Positions 8,202-16,920 of a DNA stretch of 58,531 nt are shown here, piece by piece. Numbering within the stretch: the stretch's first letter is position 1; each line of letters opens with the position of its first letter. The position numbers were made by a program, and so were the translations under genes. The notes under the pieces were generated by a model, which saw nothing but the letters and a program-made list of their open reading frames with translations, did no database searches and was not told where the DNA came from. This stretch comes from Duganella sp. Root1480D1 (GTDB lineage Bacteria; Pseudomonadota; Gammaproteobacteria; Burkholderiales; Burkholderiaceae_D): NCBI RefSeq assembly GCF_001427305.1, contig NZ_LMFZ01000045.1:1-58531 (forward strand), given 5' to 3'.

Positions 8202-9404
8202 ATGGCAATGCTCGCTGTCCGCGAAGCCCTTGATTTCCTGCTCTCGGCCGCCCGTCCGGTGGCGGAAGTGGAGAAGGTCCCAACCCTGGAAGCCAATGGC
8301 CGCGTACTCGCAAGCGCCGTGGTATCGGGCATGAACGTGCCAGGCCATGACAACACGCAGATGGATGGCTACGCGGTACGCGCAGCCGATTGCGCCAGTG
8401 GCGACGCTACCCTCACGGTCACGCAGCGGATCCCGGCGGGCCATGTTGGCCAGCCGCTGCTGCCTGGCTGTGCCGCGCGCATTTTCACCGGCGCCTTGAT
8501 TCCAGAGGGCGCAGATGCAGTCGTCATGCAGGAGCAATGCGAAGCGAACGACGGCCTGGTGACCATTCGCCACAGCCCCAAGGTGGGCGAGTGGATCCGC
8601 CGCACCGGCGAAGATATCGGCATCGGCAGCGTGATCCTGGCCGCCGGCACGCGCCTGCGCAGCCAGGAACTGGGGCTTGCCGCATCGATCGGCATGGCGG
8701 AGCTGAACGTGCGCCGCAAGCTGCGCGTGGCCGTGTTCTTCACTGGCGACGAGCTCACGATGCCAGGCGAGCCTTTGGCGCCGGGCGCCATCTACAATTC
8801 CAATCGTTTCACGCTACGCGCCTTGCTGGAGAACCTGGGCTGTGAAGTGCGCGATTTCGGCATCGTTCCGGATTCGCTTGAGGCCACGCGCAATGTACTG
8901 CGCCAGGCGGCTGAAGGCAATGACCTGATCATCACTTCCGGCGGCGTGTCGGTAGGCGAGGAAGACCATATCAAGCCTGCTGTCGAAGCGGAGGGCAAGC
9001 TGAATATGTGGCAGATCGCCGTCAAGCCGGGCAAGCCGCTGGCCTTTGGCGAAGTAGGGCAGGCGTTCTTCCTTGGCCTGCCGGGCAATCCGGTGTCGAG
9101 CTTTGTCACTTTCCTGCTGTTCGTGCGGCCGTTCCTGCTGCGCCTGCAGGGTGCCGACGTGCCGGCCCAGCCGCGCGGCATGCTGGTGCGCGCCGATTTC
9201 AACTGGCCGAAGGCAGACCGCCGCAACGAATTCCTGCGCGCTAAACTGAACGAGAAGGGCGGCCTGGACCTGTTCCCGAACCAGGGTTCCGGTGTGTTGA
9301 CGTCGACCGTCTGGGGCGACGGCCTGGTGGACAACCCGCCCGGCAATCCGATTGCGCCTGGTGACGCAGTCCGATTCATTCCCTTCAGTGAACTGATGTA
9401 TTGA
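8202..9404 (+). CDS. moeA: molybdopterin molybdotransferase
   Basis: A 400-residue MoeA protein, which inserts molybdate into adenylylated molybdopterin to finish the molybdenum cofactor. The N-terminal domain includes the MoeA signature PGHDNTQMDGYAVR. The central MoCF-binding domain has TSGGVSVGEEDHI near residue 246 and the GLPGNPVSSFVTF motif near residue 293. The C-terminal beta-barrel domain starts at about residue 325. The first ATG is used, with a second ATG two codons on as an alternative. It overlaps neither neighbour and is two bases from moaD. Confidence 0.96.
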   Translation: MAMLAVREALDFLLSAARPVAEVEKVPTLEANGRVLASAVVSGMNVPGHDNTQMDGYAVRAADCASGDATLTVTQRIPAGHVGQPLLPGCAARIFTGALIPEGADAVVMQEQCEANDGLVTIRHSPKVGEWIRRTGEDIGIGSVILAAGTRLRSQELGLAASIGMAELNVRRKLRVAVFFTGDELTMPGEPLAPGAIYNSNRFTLRALLENLGCEVRDFGIVPDSLEATRNVLRQAAEGNDLIITSGGVSVGEEDHIKPAVEAEGKLNMWQIAVKPGKPLAFGEVGQAFFLGLPGNPVSSFVTFLLFVRPFLLRLQGADVPAQPRGMLVRADFNWPKADRRNEFLRAKLNEKGGLDLFPNQGSGVLTSTVWGDGLVDNPPGNPIAPGDAVRFIPFSELMY

Positions 9405-9405
9405 T

Positions 9406-9660
9406 ATGCTGATCAACCTTAAATATTTTGCCAGTGTGCGCGAAGCACTGGGCAGTGGCGAGCAGGTAGTACTGCCGCCTGGCGCCGAGACTGTGGGCGA
9501 TGTGCGTGCGTGGCTGCTGGCGCGCGGCGAGCCCTGGTCCAGCGCCCTGGCTGAAGGACGCGCCTTGCGCATGGCCTGTAACCAGCGCATGTGTGAGGCA
9601 AGTGCCCGCGTTGCCCCGGGTGATGAAGTTGCCTTTTTCCCACCTGTGACAGGCGGTTAA
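9406..9660 (+). CDS. moaD: molybdopterin synthase small subunit
   Basis: An 84-residue ubiquitin-fold protein ending in the required Gly-Gly (PPVTGG). The C-terminus is turned into a thiocarboxylate and donates sulfur to cyclic pyranopterin monophosphate in the MoaD-MoaE synthase. The start ATG is two bases after the moeA stop. The large subunit moaE, which usually follows, is not next to it here. Confidence 0.95.
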   Translation: MLINLKYFASVREALGSGEQVVLPPGAETVGDVRAWLLARGEPWSSALAEGRALRMACNQRMCEASARVAPGDEVAFFPPVTGG

Positions 9661-9700
9661 CGCTTATTGCTGTGCGCACGCAACAGTCGAGGTCAGACTG

Positions 9701-9728
9701 TTGACCATAGGCATTGTCACGTTATACT
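9701..9728 (+). promoter_or_regulatory. sigma70-like promoter of the PstS-like/GGDEF-EAL genes
   Basis: TTGACC (9701-9706) and TATACT (9723-9728) are separated by 16 bases, in the gap after moaD. Transcription would start near 9735. This rules out the in-frame ATG at 9701 as the start of the next gene and supports 9827. Confidence 0.6.
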
Positions 9729-9826
9729 TGATCACATGCGGCCCAAAACCTGCGCCGCATTTATCCTTCCCGATTTCCCGTCGCCTCTTCCCTGCGGCTT
9801 TTCCCTTCCCTGCAAGGAGAGTCGCA

Positions 9827-10645
9827 ATGGGTTTCGTCTTTGCCGCCCTTGGCCTGAATGGCCTCGCCCGCAACCAGGTTCCAGTCCCGCCGCGCAAGCG
9901 TGCGCAGAAGCTTCACATCGCCGGGTCCACTACGATGGGGCCGTTGCTGAAGGAAATTGCTTCCAAATACCGCCTGATGCATCCGGAGATCGGGGTCGAG
10001 GTGGCGCTGGGCGGTTCCTCGCGCGGGCTGGACGACGTGCGTTCCGGCCATGCACATATTGCCATGTTGTCCCGCGCACTTGCACCGGCCGAACGCGATT
10101 TGTATGGCATCCCGATTGCACGCGACGGCGTCGGCGTTGTGGTGCATGCCAATAACCCTGTGCGCCAGTTAAGCGTCGAAGAACTGCAAGCCATTTTCAC
10201 TGGCCGCATGCGCGAATGGCGTGACGCCGGCGGCCTGCAGGATTCGGTGTATGCGCTTGGCGGCCTGCGCGACGGTGCTTCCAGCGCGCTGTTTGCGCGC
10301 TTTCTCAGGCAGCCGTTGGATGCGTTCAGCCTGAACGCCGCAGTCGAATCGAATATCGAGCGCCTGGCCGTAGTGGCCTCATGTGAAAACGCAATTGCCT
10401 ACGTTTCTGTCGGTGCCGCAGAGCGTGCGATCTCGCAAGGCGTTTCGGTGCGCCTGCTGCCGATTTCCGACGTCGCCGCCAGCACCGCAAATATCCGTAA
10501 CGGCAGCTATCCGATCTGCCGCGTACTCACCCTGGCAAGCAGGGATGCGCCAACCGGCGTCGCACGAAGTTTCTTCGCCTTCTGCCTTTCCGCCCAAGTG
10601 AACGGCATCCTGTCGGCATTCGACTTTGTACCTTACCTGGACTGA
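9827..10645 (+). CDS. PstS-like phosphate/anion substrate-binding protein
   Basis: A 272-residue protein of the PBP-like phosphate-binding superfamily. The typical ligand loop is seen as IAGSTTMGPLL near residue 26, followed by GGSSRGLDDVRSG. The start at 9827 was chosen for its AAGGAG ribosome site and because it lies downstream of the promoter. The N-terminal hydrophobic stretch (MGFVFAALGLNG) is a poor signal peptide, so export is not certain. There is no pstCAB next to it. It ends four bases before a GGDEF-EAL gene, so it may act as a sensor part rather than a transporter part; that is an inference. Confidence 0.75.
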   Translation: MGFVFAALGLNGLARNQVPVPPRKRAQKLHIAGSTTMGPLLKEIASKYRLMHPEIGVEVALGGSSRGLDDVRSGHAHIAMLSRALAPAERDLYGIPIARDGVGVVVHANNPVRQLSVEELQAIFTGRMREWRDAGGLQDSVYALGGLRDGASSALFARFLRQPLDAFSLNAAVESNIERLAVVASCENAIAYVSVGAAERAISQGVSVRLLPISDVAASTANIRNGSYPICRVLTLASRDAPTGVARSFFAFCLSAQVNGILSAFDFVPYLD

Positions 10646-10649
10646 CGCC

Positions 10650-12629
10650 ATGGAAAACTATATTTTGCCTGGATTGCTTGCTGCTTGTGCAGCGCTGACG
10701 ACGTTCAAATGGTTCGTGGCGCGCGAGGCGGAGCGCCAGCGCGCGAATGCGCAAACTGCTGAACTGCTGCGTGCCAACCGCGCGCTGCGCATGGCCTCAC
10801 GCTGCCGTGAAGCGCTGCTGCACGCCAGTAGTGCGGAGGAAATGATGGCAGCCGTCTGTCGTGCCATTTCGGAAGAAGGCAGCTATTCCCTGGTGTGGAC
10901 TGGTTTGGCCATGGCGGGCAGCAGCAAGGATTTGCTGGCCAGCGAGATCCAGGGTACGCCGGCGGGACGTTTCGCCGCAGCCTCCGGTGGATTGCAGCGT
11001 GGCTGCGCTTGCGAAGGCATCGCGCTGGACGTGATGTGGGACGGCAAATCGCGCCTGCGCCGTGGAGCCCCGGCCGAATACGGCTACCCAAGCGTGCTTG
11101 CCATGCCCTTGGCAGGCTCGAACGACGATGCAGCGCCGATGGGCGTGCTGTGCATGTATTCGATTGACCCCTGCGCGTTCGAAAGCGAAGAAGTACAGAT
11201 GTTGCAGGAGCTGGCCGCCGACCTGGCGCTTGGCTTGAGCAAGATGCACGAGGCACGCAAGCGCCGGGCAGCGGAGCACGCCCTGGCTTATCAAGCGCAC
11301 CACGATCCGGCCACTGGGCTGGCCAATCGGTCGCTGTTCAATGACCGCTTGCGCCAGGCGCTGGTGGCAGCGGAGCGCACCGGCCGCAAGGTCGCAGTGC
11401 TGGCTTTGACGATGGACCGCTATCGCGGCGTCAAGGCGAGCCTCGGGGCCGACGCCTGCAGCGCCTTGCTGATGCACGCTGCTTCTGCCATGAAGTCCTG
11501 CTTGCGCGAGGGCGATACCGTGGCGCATCTGCTTGGGAATGAATTCGCGGTGATCCTGGCCGACATGGTCAGCGACGACGATGTGCTGCCGGTGGCCACC
11601 AAGCTGCTCGAGGCCATCAAGGCACCAATGCGCTGGAAGGACAATATCGTCAACAGCACCGCCAGCATCGGCATCGCATTGATGGGTGAGGAGGGTGGCG
11701 ACGCGACGGGTATGCTGCGCTCGGCCAATTCGGCGATGGCCCATGCAGTTGGCCACGGCGGCAATCGCTTCCGCTTCGTCGCGCAGGAAATGAACGATCG
11801 CGCCTCGCGCATGTTCGCGCTGGAAACTGAGCTGCGCAGCGCCCTGGTGCACAATGAAATGGTGGTGCACTACCAACCGCGCGCATCCTTGAGCGATGGC
11901 AACCTGTGCGCCGCTGAGGCCCTGGTGCGCTGGCAGCATTCGACCCGAGGCTTGGTGCCGCCGGCCGAGTTCCTGCCGCTGGCCGAGAGCAGTGGCTTGA
12001 TCGTCCCCCTTGGCGCCTGGGTGATTCGCGAGGTCTGCCGCCAGCAGCGGGCATGGCGCGAAGCGGGGCTGCCGATGGTGCCGATCTCGATCAACCTGTC
12101 GCCGCGCCAGTTCCGCGAAGAGGGCCTGGTCGAGCACATTGAGGTGGCATTGGAAGAATACGACGTGCCGTCGGCCATGCTGAGCTTTGAAATTACCGAA
12201 TCGATGGTCATGGAAGATCTGGAGGATGCCGTCGCCAGGATGAATGAATTGAAAGCGATTGGCGTCAAGTTGTCGATGGACGATTTTGGCACTGGGCATT
12301 CTTCGCTGGCCCGACTGCGCCTGCTGCCATTGGACCAGTTGAAGATCGACCAGTCCTTCGTGCGCCAGCTCGGCAGCGAGCAGGCCGACGAGGCAATCTG
12401 CCGCTCCATCATCGACGTGGGACACAACCTCAATATGCAGATCGTGGGCGAGGGCGTGGAAACGCTGCTCCAACGCGAATGGCTGCGCGATCACTACTGT
12501 GACGAGATCCAGGGCTGCTTCTTTGCCCGGCCGATGACGCCGGAGGACTTTGCCCAGCAGCTGGCAGCCGATCGCCCGAGATCGACTACAATGCTGCCCC
12601 TATGGAAAGCAATCAATTACAAGGTGTAG
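10650..12629 (+). CDS. GAF-GGDEF-EAL protein, probable cyclic-di-GMP phosphodiesterase
   Basis: A 659-residue signalling protein. It has an N-terminal membrane helix (residues about 5-24), a short coiled coil, a GAF-type domain (about 45-195), a GGDEF domain (about 215-375) and an EAL domain (about 390-640). The GGDEF signature is LGNEF, so cyclase activity is probably lost. The EAL part keeps EALVRW, the NLSPRQF loop, ITES, MDDFGTG, the KID lysine and GEGVET, as in active phosphodiesterases that hydrolyse c-di-GMP. It is co-transcribed with the upstream PstS-like gene (four-base gap). Its end overlaps the next gene by 28 bases. Confidence 0.92.
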   Translation: MENYILPGLLAACAALTTFKWFVAREAERQRANAQTAELLRANRALRMASRCREALLHASSAEEMMAAVCRAISEEGSYSLVWTGLAMAGSSKDLLASEIQGTPAGRFAAASGGLQRGCACEGIALDVMWDGKSRLRRGAPAEYGYPSVLAMPLAGSNDDAAPMGVLCMYSIDPCAFESEEVQMLQELAADLALGLSKMHEARKRRAAEHALAYQAHHDPATGLANRSLFNDRLRQALVAAERTGRKVAVLALTMDRYRGVKASLGADACSALLMHAASAMKSCLREGDTVAHLLGNEFAVILADMVSDDDVLPVATKLLEAIKAPMRWKDNIVNSTASIGIALMGEEGGDATGMLRSANSAMAHAVGHGGNRFRFVAQEMNDRASRMFALETELRSALVHNEMVVHYQPRASLSDGNLCAAEALVRWQHSTRGLVPPAEFLPLAESSGLIVPLGAWVIREVCRQQRAWREAGLPMVPISINLSPRQFREEGLVEHIEVALEEYDVPSAMLSFEITESMVMEDLEDAVARMNELKAIGVKLSMDDFGTGHSSLARLRLLPLDQLKIDQSFVRQLGSEQADEAICRSIIDVGHNLNMQIVGEGVETLLQREWLRDHYCDEIQGCFFARPMTPEDFAQQLAADRPRSTTMLPLWKAINYKV

Positions 12630-13822
12630 CGGTTATCGGTGGCGGACCCGCCGGCCTGATGGCGGCGGAAGTATTGGCCGAGGCGGGCGTGCATGTCGAT
12701 GTGTATGACGCCATGCCGTCGGTCGGCCGCAAGTTCCTGCTTGCCGGCCGCGGTGGCATGAATATCACCCATTCCGAGCCTTACGAACCTTTCGTGGCGC
12801 GCTATGGCAGCCGTGCGGGTGCCTTGCGCCCCATGCTGGATGCCTTCAAGCCCGACGACTTGCGCAGCTGGGTGCATGGCCTTGGCATCGACACCTTTGT
12901 CGGCACCTCGGGCCGCGTCTTCCCGACCGAGATGAAGGCCGCGCCCATGTTACGCGCCTGGCTGCACCGCTTGCGTGAAAGCGGAGTACATTTCCATCAG
13001 CGCCATCGTTGGCTGGGCTGGTCGCCCGATGGCGCCTTGCGATTCCAGGTGCCGGATGGAGAACGCACGGCACGTCACCGTGCGGTGTTGCTGGCACTGG
13101 GTGGCGCGAGCTGGGCGCGCCTCGGTTCGGACGGCGCATGGCAAGGGCTATTGGCGGAACGTGGTGTCGAAATGGCGCCGCTGGTTCCTGCCAATTGCGG
13201 TTTCGATGCCGATTGGAGCGCCCATTTCGCCGAAAAATACGCGGGCCAGCCACTGACCACCGTGGCGATTGGCGGCCGCAAAGGCCAGATGATTGTTACG
13301 GGGACTGGTGTGGAAGGCAGCTTGGTTTACGCCCTGTCCGCAGGGATTCGCGATCGCATTGCGGCGCATGGCAGCACCACCATTGAGCTGGACCTGCTGC
13401 CGGACTGGCCGCTGGAACGCCTGCAGAAGGAACTGTCGCATCCGCGCGGCGCGCGCTCGATGTCCAGCTTCCTGCAAAGCCGCGTGCACATCAAGGGCGT
13501 CAAGACCGGCCTGTTGCATGAAGTGCTGGACAAGGAAGCCTTCCACGACCCGATGCGCGTGGCGGCGGCGCTGAAGGCCCTGCCTGTGAAGCTGCGTGCA
13601 GCACGCCCGATCGACGAGGCGATCAGTAGTGCCGGCGGGGTCCGCTTCGAAGCGCTGGAAGGTATGATGCTGAAGGCCATGCCTGGCGTGTTTGTCGCCG
13701 GCGAGATGCTGGACTGGGAGGCGCCAACCGGCGGTTACCTGCTCACTGCCTGTTTTGCCAGCGGGCGCGCCGCCGGCAGGGACATGCTGCGCTACTTAAT
13801 GAACCCAGCTAACGCCGCCTGA
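12602..13822 (+). CDS. TIGR03862-type FAD-dependent flavoprotein (HI0933/YhiN-like)
   Basis: A 406-residue FAD protein. The dinucleotide-binding motif GGGPAGLMAAEVL is at the N-terminus, GGRGGMNIT-like LLAGRGGMNITHSEP near residue 49, and the C-terminal FAD motif GGYLLTACFASGRAAG near residue 378. Members of this family have no established reaction. The start lies inside the preceding EAL gene (28-base overlap), which suggests translational coupling. The 3' end overlaps the convergent DUF2807 gene by 27 bases. Confidence 0.88.
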   Translation: MESNQLQGVAVIGGGPAGLMAAEVLAEAGVHVDVYDAMPSVGRKFLLAGRGGMNITHSEPYEPFVARYGSRAGALRPMLDAFKPDDLRSWVHGLGIDTFVGTSGRVFPTEMKAAPMLRAWLHRLRESGVHFHQRHRWLGWSPDGALRFQVPDGERTARHRAVLLALGGASWARLGSDGAWQGLLAERGVEMAPLVPANCGFDADWSAHFAEKYAGQPLTTVAIGGRKGQMIVTGTGVEGSLVYALSAGIRDRIAAHGSTTIELDLLPDWPLERLQKELSHPRGARSMSSFLQSRVHIKGVKTGLLHEVLDKEAFHDPMRVAAALKALPVKLRAARPIDEAISSAGGVRFEALEGMMLKAMPGVFVAGEMLDWEAPTGGYLLTACFASGRAAGRDMLRYLMNPANAA

Positions 13823-14611
13823 GCCGCTGCGGCTCACGTTGCGTTCGGAGGGATTGCCAAACACGCGGATGTTGCCGTTGCCTTTGACGGTAAGGTCTGC
13901 CGATTGGCGGGCAAAGACATTGGTGGTTCCAGAGCCCAGCAGGGTGACGACCACCTTGTCGGTTGCCAGGTGCTGCGCGTCGAGGTCGCCGGAACCTGTC
14001 ACTTCGGCGGTCAGCTCCTTGCAGCTGCCACTGGAGGTGATCGCGCCTGATCCAATCATTTCCAGCATGACTTTCTCGCCGTGGCCGGTGTTCAGGTTCA
14101 GGTCGCCACTGCCGTGCACGCCGGCTTCCACGTTCTTGTAGCGGCCATTGAAGGTCAGGTTGCCTGAACCTTGCAACTGTACGCTCAGGTGTTCGCCGCT
14201 GAAGCCATTGACGTTGCTGTCGCCGCTGCCGTTGATCACCAGTTCGTTCAGGGACGGCAGCACCAGCTCGACCTCGATCGGACGGCGCGGATGCAGCAGC
14301 AGGCCTTTCGATCCGATGCGCAGGGTCGAGCCATCCTGCTCGGTGGCGATATTACCCAGCAGGCGTTGTTCGCCGCGCACTTTCAGCAGCGGGACATCGC
14401 CCTGTTTCAGGCGCAGGTCGATCGGGCCGACCAGTTCAACATTGGAAATCGTCGCGCTCACTTCGCGCACTTCAGTGCGAGCGGCACGGCCAGCCACACT
14501 GGTGGGGTTGGCAGCGCCTTGCGCGCGCAGCATGCTGTAAGTGATGCCAGTCAGCAGCACTGCCAACACGGCCATGCCGAAACCAATCTTGAGCAGGGAA
14601 CGGATGTTCAT
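13796..14611 (-). CDS. DUF2807 (head GIN) domain adhesin-like exported protein
   Basis: A 271-residue protein with an N-terminal signal anchor (about residues 10-30) and a long beta-helix of DUF2807/GIN type. It has repeated short GSGDLN/GSGNLTF/GSGAI motifs, at least eight turns between residues about 120 and 260. Such proteins are thought to be surface or periplasmic beta-solenoids, and their ligands are unknown. It is 11 bases downstream of a HAAS/DUF1700 membrane protein and on the same strand, a pairing seen in other bacteria. Confidence 0.85.
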   Translation of the reverse strand: MNIRSLLKIGFGMAVLAVLLTGITYSMLRAQGAANPTSVAGRAARTEVREVSATISNVELVGPIDLRLKQGDVPLLKVRGEQRLLGNIATEQDGSTLRIGSKGLLLHPRRPIEVELVLPSLNELVINGSGDSNVNGFSGEHLSVQLQGSGNLTFNGRYKNVEAGVHGSGDLNLNTGHGEKVMLEMIGSGAITSSGSCKELTAEVTGSGDLDAQHLATDKVVVTLLGSGTTNVFARQSADLTVKGNGNIRVFGNPSERNVSRSGSGGVSWVH

Positions 14612-14622
14612 GGCGTTTCCTT

Positions 14623-15408
14623 TCAGTGGCCGCGCAGCAGCGAAACGTTCATCTGGATGTAGCGTTTCAAGCCAATCAAGGAGAAACGTGTAATCACGAT
14701 GCTCACGAGGCTCAATACGATGCCGAGCAATACCAGGCCGATGCCGACGGCGGTTTGCGTGGCGCGCGATTCGTTGTCGAGGTCCGAGGTGATGCGCACG
14801 CCGCCTTCAGCCATCGCTTCCGCACCTTCCAGCCATTTTTCGGACTTGCTGTCCGCCTCGTCCCATTCCTTGCGCAGGCCGGCCGAGGGTTCCTGGAAGA
14901 CGTCGATGCCCTGGTCGCTGATCGAAATCTTGGTCTGCATGCGGGAATCGACCTGGTCGCCTTCATCGTCGAAGATGACAAGGTGGCGCAATGGGCCGGT
15001 CAGGACCAGTTCATTGGCGCCCGCCAGGCCGGTTGCGGTAATGGCAATCCCGCTGATGTAAAAGGCAAAGGCACTGGCATAAATCGATACCAGCAAGGCG
15101 GAAAAGACTGCCGCCGGCACCACCATGAAGAGGTTGAAGATGCCAAGGCCGATCAGAGAAAACATCATGCGCACCAGGTTGGCCGGGTTGCGTTTCTGCT
15201 CGAATGCGCTGCGATGGGCGTTGGCGCGCAGGGTCATGGCGATCTTGCGCGGTTCGTCCAGCTCGGCCGAGATTTCTTCTTCAGTCTTGCCCGCGGCCAC
15301 GCTGTCGATAAAACGCTGCTCGTAGTAGGCCATCGTCTTGGCCGCCACGTCGGGCGGCAAGCCGGCAAGCGCCTTCTTCAGTGCGTCGAGGTACTCGTTT
15401 TTGCTCAT
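14623..15408 (-). CDS. HAAS/DUF1700-family membrane protein
   Basis: A 261-residue protein. The N-terminal helical HAAS/DUF1700 domain (MSKNEYLDALKKALAGLP, then MAYYEQRF and ELDEPRKIA) is followed by membrane helices (about residues 90-135 and 225-250). The soluble region between them resembles DUF4097/GIN-type material. HAAS proteins are usually encoded with a PadR regulator and act as its membrane partner, but no PadR gene is next to this one. The start at 15408 (MSKNEYL) was chosen for the conserved N-terminus. It forms an operon with the DUF2807 gene. Confidence 0.8.
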   Translation of the reverse strand: MSKNEYLDALKKALAGLPPDVAAKTMAYYEQRFIDSVAAGKTEEEISAELDEPRKIAMTLRANAHRSAFEQKRNPANLVRMMFSLIGLGIFNLFMVVPAAVFSALLVSIYASAFAFYISGIAITATGLAGANELVLTGPLRHLVIFDDEGDQVDSRMQTKISISDQGIDVFQEPSAGLRKEWDEADSKSEKWLEGAEAMAEGGVRITSDLDNESRATQTAVGIGLVLLGIVLSLVSIVITRFSLIGLKRYIQMNVSLLRGH

Positions 15409-15534
15409 TGGAAACTCAAGCCTCCTGTTGTCCCATGCTTGCACTGTATCGCTTGCACGGGAGGAGCTCGGGTTGTTTACGACAGGATGCAGAATCGGGG
15501 GAGCAGGCGACTAAAACGCGGGACAGGCGGAACA

Positions 15535-16920
15535 TCAAGGTTTCGCCTTTGCGAGCAGTCCAGCGGCCCGAACGCCGCTGCGGATGGCCATTTCCAGCGT
15601 CGCGGGGTATTCGCCAGCCGTGTAATCGCCGGCCAGGACCAGGCCTTTTGCCTGCGTTTCGTTGGGTGGACGCTTGAGGCCAGGCGTGCAGGCGTAAGTG
15701 GCGCGTTTTTCGGTGATGACCTTGCTCCAGGATGGACGCGCGAGCTCCGGTCTTGCCAGGTCGACGGCCAACTGGCTTGCGATTGCCGCCGTCAGCGCAT
15801 CTTGGGACAGGCTGGCTGCCTCGCTTGAGGCGCTGATGACGACGGTGAACAGGCCATCCTGCCTGGCATCAAGCTGGCCGCGGTCGAACACGAACTGCCC
15901 CCAGCGTTGGGTTGCTGGATCGTCGATCAGGGCGTAGAACGGGATTTCCAGGCGGGTGCCGGGGGGGTATTGCAAGTAGCAAGTCGTGATCGGCTCTGGT
16001 TCGAACGCGGCCAATTGGCTTGCCAGATCGGCAAATCCGCCGGCCGGCGGCGAGGCCTCGCCGCCGGCGCCGGGGTTCCGCAGGACGCCGAGCAGGCTGG
16101 CGGAAGCGGCAGGTGACGCGGCGAGTACCACGCCGGCAAATTTGCCGCTCCAATCACCCCCGACAGCTGCGCCGCTGGCCTCGACGGTCCAGCCATCGGC
16201 AGCGGGGCGGAGGGCGGTGACTTTGGCGCCGAGGTGGATGGTATTGCCTTTTCCCTGGAGCCAGGAAGCAGCCGCCTCCGGGAACAGGGCGGAGAGGTCG
16301 GCACGCGGCACCAGCATGTCCGATGCGGCACGGCGCGCTCCCAGGCTGTCCCGCAGCACGGCGAGGAAAACCTGCGCCGAGGCGCGTTCCGGCGGCGTAT
16401 TCAACGCGGCAAGGCATAACGGGCGCCACATCAGCGCCACCAGCCGCGGCGTCTGGTCAAAGCGCACCAGTAATTCCGCCACGCTGCAATCGTTGTTCAG
16501 GCGCCAATCCATCCAGCGCGCAGTCGTGGTGAAACGCGCCAGGGCCATTTTGTCTGCGCGCTCCAGCCCACGCGCCCGCAATAGTGCAATGCTGACATGC
16601 AGCGGTGCCGGCAAACGAGGCGCCACAAAATCCATGCCGCCGCCAGCGGGCGGATACCGCATCTGCAGGGGAAGCGTGAGTACGGCCGAACGCAGATCCA
16701 CCCCAACCGCGCGCATGATGCGCAGCGATTCCGAATAAGCCCCGAGCATGATGTGCTGGCCGTTATCGAGCTCACGCCCATCGAAAGAAACGCGTCGCGC
16801 CCGGCCGCCCAAGGTTCGGGCAGCCTCGAAAACGGTGGCCTGGTGACCGGCGCGCACCAGTTCGACGGCGGCGGCGAATCCGGCCCAGCCGCCGCCGACT
16901 ACGGCAAAGTGCTTAGCCAC
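15535..16920 (-). CDS. hpnE: hydroxysqualene dehydroxylase
   Basis: A 461-residue FAD-dependent amine-oxidase-fold protein. The N-terminal motif VVGGGWAGFAAAVEL is followed by a conserved GGRARR, and the C-terminal FAD motif is GDYTAGEYPATLEMAIRSG. HpnE reduces hydroxysqualene to squalene, the third step of the bacterial HpnCDE route. It overlaps the end of hpnD by eight bases and is the last gene of the operon. Confidence 0.94.
   Translation of the reverse strand: MAKHFAVVGGGWAGFAAAVELVRAGHQATVFEAARTLGGRARRVSFDGRELDNGQHIMLGAYSESLRIMRAVGVDLRSAVLTLPLQMRYPPAGGGMDFVAPRLPAPLHVSIALLRARGLERADKMALARFTTTARWMDWRLNNDCSVAELLVRFDQTPRLVALMWRPLCLAALNTPPERASAQVFLAVLRDSLGARRAASDMLVPRADLSALFPEAAASWLQGKGNTIHLGAKVTALRPAADGWTVEASGAAVGGDWSGKFAGVVLAASPAASASLLGVLRNPGAGGEASPPAGGFADLASQLAAFEPEPITTCYLQYPPGTRLEIPFYALIDDPATQRWGQFVFDRGQLDARQDGLFTVVISASSEAASLSQDALTAAIASQLAVDLARPELARPSWSKVITEKRATYACTPGLKRPPNETQAKGLVLAGDYTAGEYPATLEMAIRSGVRAAGLLAKAKP

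Noticed and set aside
14626..15828. 400-codon plus-strand frame opposite the HAAS gene and hpnE
   Set aside because: The minus-strand genes have recognisable families; this frame has no motif and crosses the gap between two real genes.
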